NCBI GenBank assembly: GCA_937967685.1 | Contig: CALBTX010000246.1 | Coordinates: forward strand, 1 to 7,336 | Origin: an uncultured Bacillaceae bacterium | GTDB lineage: Bacteria; Bacillota; Bacilli; Caldalkalibacillales; Caldalkalibacillaceae | DNA: 7,336 nt | Reading direction: 5' to 3' | In this document: one piece after another, positions 1 to 5,647 of the stretch | Layout: every line of letters begins with the position of its first letter | Position numbering within the stretch: the first letter of the stretch is position 1 | Translations under genes and position numbers: made by a program | Notes under the pieces: generated by a model | Seen by the model: the letters and a program-made list of their open reading frames with translations, nothing else | What the model was told of the DNA's origin: nothing | Databases searched by the model: none

Positions 1-75
1 TCAGTGTCCTTGGCACGTTAAGAAAGATGGTCAGAAGAATCAATGTTGGGTAAGTGAAATCATTTTTAGATTGTT

Positions 76-98
76 CACTATGAGTTACACACATAGTG
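76..98. other. Short perfect hairpin, function unknown
   Basis: CACTATG (76-82) and CATAGTG (92-98) form a 7-bp perfect stem with a 9-nt loop. A GGG and then a T-rich but interrupted stretch (101-110) follow. It could be a weak terminator of a plus-strand gene ending left of the window, but there is no clean U-tract. The rest of 1-177 shows no start-and-ribosome-site pair and no gene that I can support. Confidence 0.35.
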
Positions 99-177
99 GG
101 GTTTATATTTTGTACAAAAAAATGAGGCTCGAACATAACTAAGTCACTCATCTGTTAAAAGAACCATGCACATAATT

Positions 178-405
178 GAGCGGAGGAAATATACGTAGAC
201 TCCTACGGGTCGGCTAAGTTCGGTCACGTCCTGTGACCAACGCCGACACTCACACGTCCTGTGTTCGGAAGGTGAGCATAGGTGAGACCCCGGAGTGCTT
301 TAGCACGAAGAGGCTCACCAGCTCCCCGTTGTATAGAAGACACTGCGATTTATCGCAGATGTCGCCTTATGCCCTATGGGTAAAAGCGAAGTATATTTCC
401 GTAGC
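178..405. repeat. Structured intergenic repeat-like element with terminal inverted arms
   Basis: GGAAATATAC (185-194) is the exact reverse complement of GTATATTTCC (391-400), so the element is closed by a 10-bp stem over about 215 bp. Several hairpins lie inside: GGTCAC/GTGACC (222-227, 233-238) and ACAC/GTGT (252-255, 261-264), both around the identical 5-nt loop GTCCT; GGTGAG/CTCACC (281-286, 314-319), which encloses GTGC-TTTA-GCAC (295-306); and CTGCGAT/ATCGCAG (343-349, 352-358), extended by GACA/TGTC. Phrases such as GAGCGGAGGAAAT, GACTCCTACGGG, GTGAGACCCCGGAG, GAGGCTCACCAGCTCCCCG and a CCGTAGCGG end resemble an abundant palindromic intergenic repeat I remember from Bacillaceae and Planococcaceae genomes; this is recall, not a search. 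No convincing protein is encoded. It lies just downstream of the minus-strand operon, so it may also affect 3' ends of that message. Confidence 0.6.
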
Positions 406-439
406 GGTGTTTATGCACTATATTCGATTATAACTGAGT

Positions 440-468
440 AAAAACAGTTTAGTTCAAGCCTCAACTAA
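440..468 (-). terminator. Weak candidate terminator of the carnitine-degradation operon
   Basis: On the minus strand, just after the thioesterase stop codon, TTAGTT and AACTAA (plus-strand arms 463-468 and 449-454) can form a 6-bp stem with an 8-nt loop. After four further bases comes a run of five T (plus-strand 440-444). The stem is AT-rich and the T-run is offset, so this is a poor intrinsic terminator. The structured repeat further along (178-405) might do the job instead. Confidence 0.3.
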
Positions 469-472
469 TTGG

Positions 473-937
473 CTACTTTTTCTTGATTCCAATGATGCGT
501 CCCGCTTCTTTCGGTTTTTCCTTTTGCAAGTCGGACTCTGCCATCACTTCAATCGTTTGTTTGATGTTATCCGGTAAGGGTGCGCCCTTACCTTTTGTCA
601 TATCTACACCCATCAGCATTTGTTCGCTTGTTGCAAAACGTACACCTTCTTCATTTTCCATCGTAAAGAAAATATGGATGAGTTTATCGCTGTAATCGAG
701 CAACTGCATACGAACAAAGAATGGTTGGTTTTCAAGCATCTCGTTCAAATATACAAGATGTGTTTCGAGCGTATAGATGGAATATTTCTCAGTTTCGCGA
801 AACTGTTCATCAATCCCGATCTTATCCATAAACGCATCAACCGAAATGCTGAACACATGGGCATAAGATGCATCTGTCATATGCTCATTATAGTCTACCC
901 ACTCAGGGTGGACGTTGTCTTTATAAATCACACTCAT
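473..937 (-). CDS. Hotdog-fold acyl-CoA thioesterase, probable betainyl-CoA thioesterase
   Basis: This 154-residue cytoplasmic protein is expected to hydrolyse betainyl-CoA to glycine betaine and CoA, the last step of carnitine conversion. It has the single-domain 4HBT hotdog pattern: an N-terminal VHPEWVDYNEHM segment (residues 9-20) in which D15 sits where the family has its catalytic acid, then a central helix (about 21-40), then beta strands containing YTLETHLVYLNE. The start ATG follows a good AAGGAGAT site at normal spacing and lies 25 bp after the carnitine dehydrogenase stop. From what I know of the pathway, the Pseudomonas equivalent is cdhB, and in rhizobia a similar domain is fused to the C-terminus of carnitine dehydrogenase; here it is a separate gene. 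The lysine-rich tail (about residue 136 on) lies beyond the core. The substrate is assigned from context; the fold alone would allow other short acyl-CoAs. Confidence 0.85.
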   Translation of the reverse strand: MSVIYKDNVHPEWVDYNEHMTDASYAHVFSISVDAFMDKIGIDEQFRETEKYSIYTLETHLVYLNEMLENQPFFVRMQLLDYSDKLIHIFFTMENEEGVRFATSEQMLMGVDMTKGKGAPLPDNIKQTIEVMAESDLQKEKPKEAGRIIGIKKK

Positions 938-962
938 GTTGTTATCTCCTTCATCTACATGC

Positions 963-1928
963 TTACAATTCGCCGTTCAGATTGGCTGTAGGTCGATATT
1001 TTTCTAGCAGCTCTTCAAGATCGACCAGAAAATCATCTCGGCGTTTTTCCAGTTCCTTCATCGATTGTCCTTCTGTTTGAACTTCACAGCCGGTAACGAT
1101 TTTTTCAGTCAGCTCTTCCGTTAACTCCGGCGCAATGAGTTTAGTCCACGGGAGTTTTAAGGCCGGACCGAATTGCGACAGCATATGGCGCATGCCTTGA
1201 CTACCGCCTGCAAGATGGAACGTAAGGAAGGGCCCCATCAGCGCCCAACGCATCCCTGCGCCGTATACAATAGCTGCGTCAACTTCCTCCGTTGTCGCAA
1301 TTCCATCGTTCACAAGGTGAAGTGCTTCTCTCCAAAGTGCTTCCATTAACCGATCGGCGATATGCCCTTCGATTTCGTGGTTAATGACTAGTGGTTTCAT
1401 ATCAACCATCTGATATGCCACTTTGGCTTTTTCCATAATCGCAGGTGTTGTCTCAGTTCCTCCGACTAATTCAACAAGCGGAAGGAGATAGACCGGATTA
1501 AATGGATGTGCGACGATGACTCGTTCTGGGTTTTTCAGACAATCTTTTTGCAGTGTGCTTGGTTTGTATCCAGATGTACTTGAAGCAATGATTGCATCCG
1601 GTTTGGCATATTGGTCAATGGTTGCCAATATACTCCGCTTCAAATCTTCTCTTTCAGGTACATTTTCTTGAATTAAGTCTGCCTCCGACACAGCTTTTTC
1701 GAGATCTTCCTCGAAATACAGACGATCTCGAGATGCGGTGTCAGCAAGTCCTTTTTTCTCAAGTTGTGTCCACGCTTGGTTGATAGCTTCTCGCATCCGT
1801 TCCTCAGCACCTGGTGCCGGATCAGTGGCAACGACATCAAATCCGTGGGCAAGAAAACGGGCGATCCATCCGTTTCCGATTACACCAGTACCGACAACGG
1901 CAATCTTTTTTATTGGTTGATTTGTCAT
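963..1928 (-). CDS. L-carnitine 3-dehydrogenase (NAD+)
   Basis: This 321-residue enzyme is expected to oxidise L-carnitine to 3-dehydrocarnitine with NAD+. It has the 3-hydroxyacyl-CoA dehydrogenase-like architecture. A Rossmann domain begins with KKIAVVGTGVIGNGWIARFL (glycine motif 13-18) and includes D36, which would bind the NAD ribose, followed by PAPGAE. SSTSG (116-120) and HPFNPVYLLPLVELVGG (141-157) follow, in which H141 and E153 occupy the positions of the family's catalytic His-Glu pair. The C-terminal helical domain carries EALWREALHLVNDGIATTEEVDAAI and FGPALKLPW, which I recognise as very close to Pseudomonas CdhA and clearly different from fatty-acid dehydrogenases. Length is normal for a stand-alone carnitine dehydrogenase; the fused rhizobial forms are longer. 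The ATG has an AGGAAAGG site about 9 nt upstream and lies 16 bp after the BKACE stop, so the two are cotranscribed. The product has been called lcdH or cdhA in other organisms. Confidence 0.93.
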   Translation of the reverse strand: MTNQPIKKIAVVGTGVIGNGWIARFLAHGFDVVATDPAPGAEERMREAINQAWTQLEKKGLADTASRDRLYFEEDLEKAVSEADLIQENVPEREDLKRSILATIDQYAKPDAIIASSTSGYKPSTLQKDCLKNPERVIVAHPFNPVYLLPLVELVGGTETTPAIMEKAKVAYQMVDMKPLVINHEIEGHIADRLMEALWREALHLVNDGIATTEEVDAAIVYGAGMRWALMGPFLTFHLAGGSQGMRHMLSQFGPALKLPWTKLIAPELTEELTEKIVTGCEVQTEGQSMKELEKRRDDFLVDLEELLEKYRPTANLNGEL

Positions 1929-1944
1929 TTGATTCTGCCTTTCC

Positions 1945-2823
1945 TTATATGGTGTTTAAACCTAGATGTTGTCTAGCTTCTTTAGGAGACATTGGTTCAG
2001 CGCCTAGTGGCTGCATTGTGGAAACAATTTTATCGACTAATTGAGCGTTTGTCCCAAGTACGCCTTTCTCCAAATATAAATTATCTTCCAATCCGACGCG
2101 GATATGACCACCGAGAAGCAAGGATTGGATAGCCATCGGTATTTGTTGGCGCCCGATTCCAAAAGCGGCCCAATGTGCATTCTTTGGAAGTTTGTCTCGG
2201 ACGTAAAGTAAGGTTTCTGCATCTGCTTCCATTCCCCATGGAATTCCTAAGCAAAACTGAAAAAGAGGATCTCCATCAATGAGTCCTTCATCAATTAGTT
2301 GCTTCGCAAAACGCAGTTGTCCGGTATCGAAGATTTCCAATTCAGGTTTTACGCCACTTTCTTGGACAAGTCGCGCATGTTTTCGCAACCAATCAGTCGG
2401 ATTGATGTAAATTTGGTCGCCAAAATTCAAGCTACCACAATCTAATGTACAGATTTCGGGCAATAATTCCCCGACAGGTTCATGGCGTTCTTCAGGTGTT
2501 TGAATATCTGTTCCGGCTCCACCTTTTGTAGGATCCTCGTTACTAGGAACCCAGTCTCCGCCGCCACCTGCTGTTATATTGATGATGACATCCGTATCTG
2601 ATTCACGAATCCGTTCAACAACTTCTCGGAAGAGTGCTGGGTCATGACTGATTCCTCCAGTTTGTGGGTCGCGCACATGAATATGAGCGATGGTCGCTCC
2701 AGCCTTCGCTGATTCGATTGCGGCCTCTGCAATTTCTTTCGGTGTAACTGGAACATGTTCACTTTTCTTTGTCGTATCTCCAGCGCCTGTTACTGCTGCT
2801 GTTACGATTGGTTTACGATTCAT
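1945..2823 (-). CDS. 3-dehydrocarnitine:acetyl-CoA cleavage enzyme (BKACE/DUF849 family)
   Basis: This 292-residue enzyme belongs to the zinc-dependent beta-keto acid cleavage family (DUF849, related to Kce of lysine fermentation). It should react 3-dehydrocarnitine with acetyl-CoA to give betainyl-CoA and acetoacetate. The TIM-barrel landmarks are visible: AAVTGAGDTT near the start, the metal-site pair H47 and H49 in AHIHVRDP, a glycine-rich NITAGGGGD loop (82-90), EICTLDCGSLNFGD (123-136), ELEIFDTG (161-168), CLGIPWG (191-197), GIGRQQIPMA and RVGLEDN (242-248), whose E246 is the likely third metal ligand. Many of these blocks match my memory of Pseudomonas CdhC, and position beside carnitine dehydrogenase supports that substrate within a family of varied specificity. 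The ATG overlaps the regulator's stop in an ATGA arrangement and has a very strong AAGGAGGAG site inside the regulator's 3' end, pointing to coupled translation. Confidence 0.92.
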   Translation of the reverse strand: MNRKPIVTAAVTGAGDTTKKSEHVPVTPKEIAEAAIESAKAGATIAHIHVRDPQTGGISHDPALFREVVERIRESDTDVIINITAGGGGDWVPSNEDPTKGGAGTDIQTPEERHEPVGELLPEICTLDCGSLNFGDQIYINPTDWLRKHARLVQESGVKPELEIFDTGQLRFAKQLIDEGLIDGDPLFQFCLGIPWGMEADAETLLYVRDKLPKNAHWAAFGIGRQQIPMAIQSLLLGGHIRVGLEDNLYLEKGVLGTNAQLVDKIVSTMQPLGAEPMSPKEARQHLGLNTI

Positions 2824-3392
2824 TGTGACTCCTCCTTCTTAATGGTTAAGTTTTTCTCTTGGATTGGAACGTGCTTAAACACCTCTCCACTTTCAAGAAA
2901 TTCTACGAGACGGCTTAGCCAATCATAGTATTCCAACCATAATTTCGTTTCTTTAAGCAATTCGTTCAACTTTTCTTCTTCTTGTTCATTTAATGACGTA
3001 TCCTCGACTAAATCGGTTAAGTCTCGGCGAATTCTTTTCTCAAACATCCGGCTTTTACTGATGGCATCTTGCCAGTTCGTGGTGAATAGTGAAATGAACG
3101 TTTGATAGTAATCATTCTCCACATTATATAAATCTTTACGCACGCCTTTTTGAAATACTTTTTCAGCAATATTTAAATGGAGCATTTCGCGAATGACTTG
3201 ACTCATTCTTGTTTTACTCATGCCAGTTTTTTCCGATAGTTGATCGAGTGTCATCGGCCCTCGATTCATATAAATGATCCCAAGTACGCGTCCTACTGTC
3301 GTAGAGACACCAAATGTCCTCATATTATCAGCGAGTTTTTCGATAAACTGTTCTTCAATCTGTTCGATTTGATCAAGTTTTTTTGGCTCCAC
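2820..3392 (-). CDS. GbsR/OpcR-family MarR-like transcriptional regulator
   Basis: This predicted cytoplasmic DNA-binding protein is the first gene of the minus-strand operon. With the GTG start chosen here it has 190 residues, close to Bacillus GbsR (about 180). Residues 27-42 (FGVSTTVGRVLGIIYM) are typical of the GbsR family. A winged helix-turn-helix follows at about 46-90, with TLDQLSEKTGMSKTRMSQVIREM as the helices and KGVRKDLY in the wing. An aromatic-rich stretch (YYQTFISLF...NW, 95-107) then precedes a helical dimerisation region with many charged residues. In B. subtilis, GbsR and OpcR control glycine betaine synthesis and opuB/opuC. Here the gene faces an opuC-like operon and overlaps a carnitine-cleavage gene by 4 bp, so control of both sides and a carnitine or betaine effector are reasonable inferences. 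The GTG at 3392 is preferred because of the ribosome site at 3401-3407; ATG at 3410 and GTG at 3431 are in frame upstream but lack one. Confidence 0.85.
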   Translation of the reverse strand: MEPKKLDQIEQIEEQFIEKLADNMRTFGVSTTVGRVLGIIYMNRGPMTLDQLSEKTGMSKTRMSQVIREMLHLNIAEKVFQKGVRKDLYNVENDYYQTFISLFTTNWQDAISKSRMFEKRIRRDLTDLVEDTSLNEQEEEKLNELLKETKLWLEYYDWLSRLVEFLESGEVFKHVPIQEKNLTIKKEESQ

Positions 3393-3400
3393 GGGCACTA

Positions 3401-3407
3401 CCCCTTT
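3401..3407 (-). promoter_or_regulatory. Ribosome binding site deciding the regulator start
   Basis: On the minus strand, AAAGGGG ends 8 nt before the GTG at 3392-3390. The two upstream in-frame starts (ATG 3410, GTG 3431) have no purine-rich site at a usable distance. This favours the 190-residue form of the regulator over forms of 196 or 203 residues. Confidence 0.55.
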
Positions 3408-3547
3408 CATATTGTCAACTACCAACGTCACTATATCACAAGAATTTGGAAAACGAAAAAATAGAAATCATGTGTAAAACCGAGGAATAATAAGATATTT
3501 GGATATTATCACTGATTCTATCCAGCAGACAGAATAATATTATCCAA

Positions 3548-3580
3548 TTTGTACAATTTGTAAACTTTAAATTGCACAAA
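3548..3580. promoter_or_regulatory. 33-bp dyad, candidate operator for the GbsR-type regulator
   Basis: TTTGTACAATTT (3548-3559) and AAATTGCACAAA (3569-3580) are inverted copies matching at 11 of 12 positions, separated by 9 bp. The left arm is part of a perfect tandem repeat of CAATTTGTA (3545-3553, 3554-3562). A second perfect inverted repeat, TAAACTTT (3561-3568) and AAAGTTTA (3578-3585), overlaps it. The site lies between the divergent operons and covers the likely -35 region of the opuC promoter, the position expected for repressor binding. Assigning it to the adjacent regulator is inference. Confidence 0.6.
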
Positions 3581-3594
3581 GTTTAACTTATACT
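3566..3594 (+). promoter_or_regulatory. Candidate sigma-A promoter of the opuC-like operon
   Basis: TTTAAA (3566-3571) is separated by 17 bp from TATACT (3589-3594), giving 4 of 6 and 5 of 6 matches to TTGACA and TATAAT. Transcription would begin near 3601, leaving a leader of about 230 nt before opuCA. The -35 box lies inside the dyad at 3548-3580. No comparably good promoter was found for the minus-strand operon. The remainder of the gap (3595-3828) has no gene I can support apart from the tiny reading frame noted at 3669. Confidence 0.45.
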
Positions 3595-3650
3595 TAAAAC
3601 GTTCGTTTGTTCGTTCACTTTTTTGGAACGTAAGCCAATCAAAAAAAGAC

Positions 3651-3698
3651 AAGGAGGTAAGAAGCGGATTGAGGCAAACAAGTGATTTGATTTGCTGA
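3651..3698 (+). other. Orphan perfect ribosome binding site with a possible 9-codon leader peptide
   Basis: AAGGAGGT at 3651-3658 is a full match to the anti-Shine-Dalgarno sequence but lies about 170 nt ahead of opuCA. The only nearby frame that could use it starts with TTG at 3669, 11 nt after the GGAGG core, and encodes MRQTSDLIC before a TGA at 3696-3698. The spacing is long and TTG is a weak start, so this may be a leader peptide, a decayed gene start, or chance. Upstream in the leader, ACGTTC (3599-3604) and GAACGT (3626-3631) can pair. Confidence 0.3.
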
Positions 3699-3828
3699 AG
3701 ATCAAAAAATTGTCTCTTTGAATAAAAAACAGTGGTTGTTGTACGCTATCTGTAATTTAAACGGCGAAAACACAATCTGAAGTGAGCGAATAAATGGTAT
3801 GTATGAAAGAAAAAGGTGGTTCTACTGA

Positions 3829-4962
3829 ATGATTCGATTGGAGAATGTTAATAAACAATACGATGACGGGTTTCAAGCATTGAAAGATATCAATCTGACA
3901 TGTGAAGATGGCGAAATTACTGTATTGATCGGCCCGAGTGGTTGCGGAAAAACGACCACCTTAAGGCTGTTGAACCGACTCATCAATCCAACGAGTGGAC
4001 ATGTTTACATCAACGATAAGGATATTTCCGAAATCAATCCAGTGACATTAAGAAGAGGCATTGGTTACGTGATCCAACACATCGGACTATTCCCACATAT
4101 GACAATCGCAAACAATGTGGGCGTTGTTCCGAAACTCTTGAAATGGGAAAAAGAACGGATCGATCACAGAGTAGACGAACTATTGGATCTTGTCGGCCTT
4201 CAACCGGAAACTTATAAGGATCGCTACCCATCTGAACTGAGTGGTGGCCAGCAACAGCGAATCGGGGTGATCAGAGCTCTTGCTGCAGAACCTTCAATCA
4301 TCTTGATGGACGAGCCTTTCAGTGCGCTCGACCCGATCAGTCGGGAGCAATTACAAGATGAACTGGTGCGTCTGCAAAAAAACATTAAAAAATCCATTGT
4401 TTTCGTAACGCATGATATGGATGAAGCCTTGAAAATCGCAGACAAAATTATATTGATGAAGGACGGAGAAATCGTTCAACAAGGTAAGCCAGAAGAACTA
4501 TTGAGGCATCCTGCGAATGACTTTGTCGAAAACTTCATCGGTCAAAAACGTTTGCAGAATATACAGGAAGTTCCATCTGTCAAAGAAGTCATGATCAAAA
4601 AGCCCGTTTCGACTTACTTGCATAGAGGGTTAGCCGAGGCGATGAGACAGATGGAAACCAACCAAGTGGACACACTTGTGGTCATTGATGAAGACAATCA
4701 ATTAAAAGGCTATATTTCGATCTATGATGTTCTGAACGCCTATCAAGATGAGAACAAAAAGGTGAAGGATATCTACCAGCCGATGGAACACACGATTCAC
4801 CCTGAGACATTGCTATCGGAAGCCATTGCCATCTTTAATGAAAGCAAGATTGGTTACCTCCCTGTTGTGACAGAAAATAACACACTCGTTGGATTAATGA
4901 CCCGGGGAAGCATTGTTGGTTACTTGGGAGAAATGTACCCGTCCGGAAACGGAGTGATGTAA
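3829..4962 (+). CDS. opuCA: OpuC-type osmoprotectant ABC transporter ATPase with CBS domains
   Basis: This 377-residue protein is the cytoplasmic motor of the importer; B. subtilis OpuCA is about 380. The nucleotide-binding domain shows Walker A GPSGCGKTT (35-43), a Q-loop glutamine at 83, the signature LSGGQQQR (137-144), Walker B IILMDEP (157-163), the D-loop SALD and the switch histidine H195. Two CBS domains follow (about 250-305 and 313-368); in this family they take part in sensing ionic strength or cyclic dinucleotides. Sequence alone does not show which ligand applies here. The ATG is preceded by AAGGTGG with 9-nt spacing. The gene is first in a four-gene operon and its stop codon directly abuts the GTG of the first permease. 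Related OpuB ATPases handle choline only; the neighbouring receptor argues for the broad-specificity OpuC type. Confidence 0.95.
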   Translation: MIRLENVNKQYDDGFQALKDINLTCEDGEITVLIGPSGCGKTTTLRLLNRLINPTSGHVYINDKDISEINPVTLRRGIGYVIQHIGLFPHMTIANNVGVVPKLLKWEKERIDHRVDELLDLVGLQPETYKDRYPSELSGGQQQRIGVIRALAAEPSIILMDEPFSALDPISREQLQDELVRLQKNIKKSIVFVTHDMDEALKIADKIILMKDGEIVQQGKPEELLRHPANDFVENFIGQKRLQNIQEVPSVKEVMIKKPVSTYLHRGLAEAMRQMETNQVDTLVVIDEDNQLKGYISIYDVLNAYQDENKKVKDIYQPMEHTIHPETLLSEAIAIFNESKIGYLPVVTENNTLVGLMTRGSIVGYLGEMYPSGNGVM

Positions 4963-5628
4963 GTGAAGGACTATAACTACCTAACCGTTTTTGTGGATCG
5001 GGCGCCAACACTCATTACTGCGTTAGGCGAACATGTATTTATGACCATCGTAGCCGTATTACTTGGTTGTTTGGTGTCAATCCCACTCGGAATTTATTTG
5101 ACGAGAACTAAAATACAGTGGATTCGTTCGACGACATTCACGATTGCAAATATCTTTCAAACCGTTCCGAGCTTAGCGATGCTTGGTATCCTATTGCCGT
5201 TACTCGGTGTGGGCCTTGTTCCGGCGATTACGGCACTGTTCCTATACTCACTCCTTCCCGTGTTACGTAATACATATGCGGGATTTGAATCAATTGATGA
5301 AGGAGTTGTACAATCTGCCATTGGTATGGGCTATAGCCCGGTACAACGTTTATTCCGAATCGAATTGCCACTCGCGATCCCTTATATTATGTCTGGTGTT
5401 CGATTGACAACGGTTTATATCATCAACTGGGCAACACTCGCGACATTAATCGGCGCCGGAGGACTAGGACAGCCGATCATCAGTGGCTTAGGGGTTTATG
5501 ATAAACCGCTCATCCTTGCAGCTGCTATATTATCTATGGTTCTCGCTTTAATCGCTGATTTCTCTCTCGGTTTATTGGAGAAAGTATTTTTCAAAAGAAA
5601 TCATGCTAAACAAGAACAACAAATCTAA
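4963..5628 (+). CDS. opuCB: OpuC-type osmoprotectant ABC transporter permease (first)
   Basis: This integral membrane protein of 221 residues (B. subtilis OpuCB about 217) forms one half of the channel. Hydrophobic segments are visible at about 25-46, 58-80, 86-105, 138-165 and 183-205. The cytoplasmic coupling (EAA) loop lies at about 109-137, with QSAIGMGYSPVQRLFRIELP including the conserved glycine region. It contacts the ATPase encoded just upstream. The GTG start immediately follows the opuCA TAA with no spacer; its GGAG ribosome site lies inside the opuCA end, indicating coupled translation. The C-terminus is short and charged (KRNHAKQEQQ). The paired permease at 6549-7190 is its heterodimer partner. 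Confidence 0.94.
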   Translation: MKDYNYLTVFVDRAPTLITALGEHVFMTIVAVLLGCLVSIPLGIYLTRTKIQWIRSTTFTIANIFQTVPSLAMLGILLPLLGVGLVPAITALFLYSLLPVLRNTYAGFESIDEGVVQSAIGMGYSPVQRLFRIELPLAIPYIMSGVRLTTVYIINWATLATLIGAGGLGQPIISGLGVYDKPLILAAAILSMVLALIADFSLGLLEKVFFKRNHAKQEQQI

Positions 5629-5630
5629 TT

Positions 5631-5636
5631 GGAGGA
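5631..5636 (+). promoter_or_regulatory. Ribosome binding site of the receptor gene
   Basis: GGAGGA lies just after the opuCB stop. It is 11 nt before the ATG at 5648 and 5 nt before an in-frame TTG at 5642. Neither spacing is ideal, so the lipoprotein may begin with MKKKF or with two extra residues. The frame remains open upstream to an ATG at 5603, but that start lies inside opuCB and has no ribosome site. Confidence 0.6.
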
Positions 5637-5647
5637 ATGAATTGATT

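Noticed and set aside
2..142. Plus-strand frame open for 46 codons from the window edge to a TAA, and another ending in TAA at 51-53
   Set aside because: Either could be the tail of a gene to the left, but neither translation is recognisable and both are short enough to be chance.
233..433. Plus-strand open frame of 66 codons
   Set aside because: It lies across the hairpin-rich repeat, has no ribosome site, and its composition follows the repeat structure rather than protein coding.
963..1928. Reading the dehydrogenase as a 3-hydroxybutyryl-CoA dehydrogenase
   Set aside because: The fold is shared, but the DPAPGAE, HPFNPVYLLPLVE and EALWREALHLVNDG blocks and the BKACE/thioesterase neighbours point to carnitine dehydrogenase.
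1945..2823. Reading the BKACE protein as 3-keto-5-aminohexanoate cleavage enzyme of lysine fermentation
   Set aside because: The family is shared, but no other lysine-fermentation genes are present and the sequence blocks resemble CdhC of the carnitine pathway.
3432..3540. Promoter for the minus-strand operon (for example ATATAGT near 3433-3439, GATAAT near 3507)
   Set aside because: No -35 box at acceptable spacing could be matched to either -10-like sequence, so none is annotated.
3534..3543. Perfect 10-bp palindrome ATAATATTAT and the pair TTGGATA/TATCCAA (3499-3505, 3541-3547)
   Set aside because: These are AT-rich and modest in length; they may contribute to regulation, but are weaker than the 3548-3580 dyad and are not called separately.
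3581..3602. GTTTAA at 3581-3586 as a sigma-B -35 box
   Set aside because: There is no GGGTAT-like -10 box 12-15 bp downstream, although stress control would fit the gene function.
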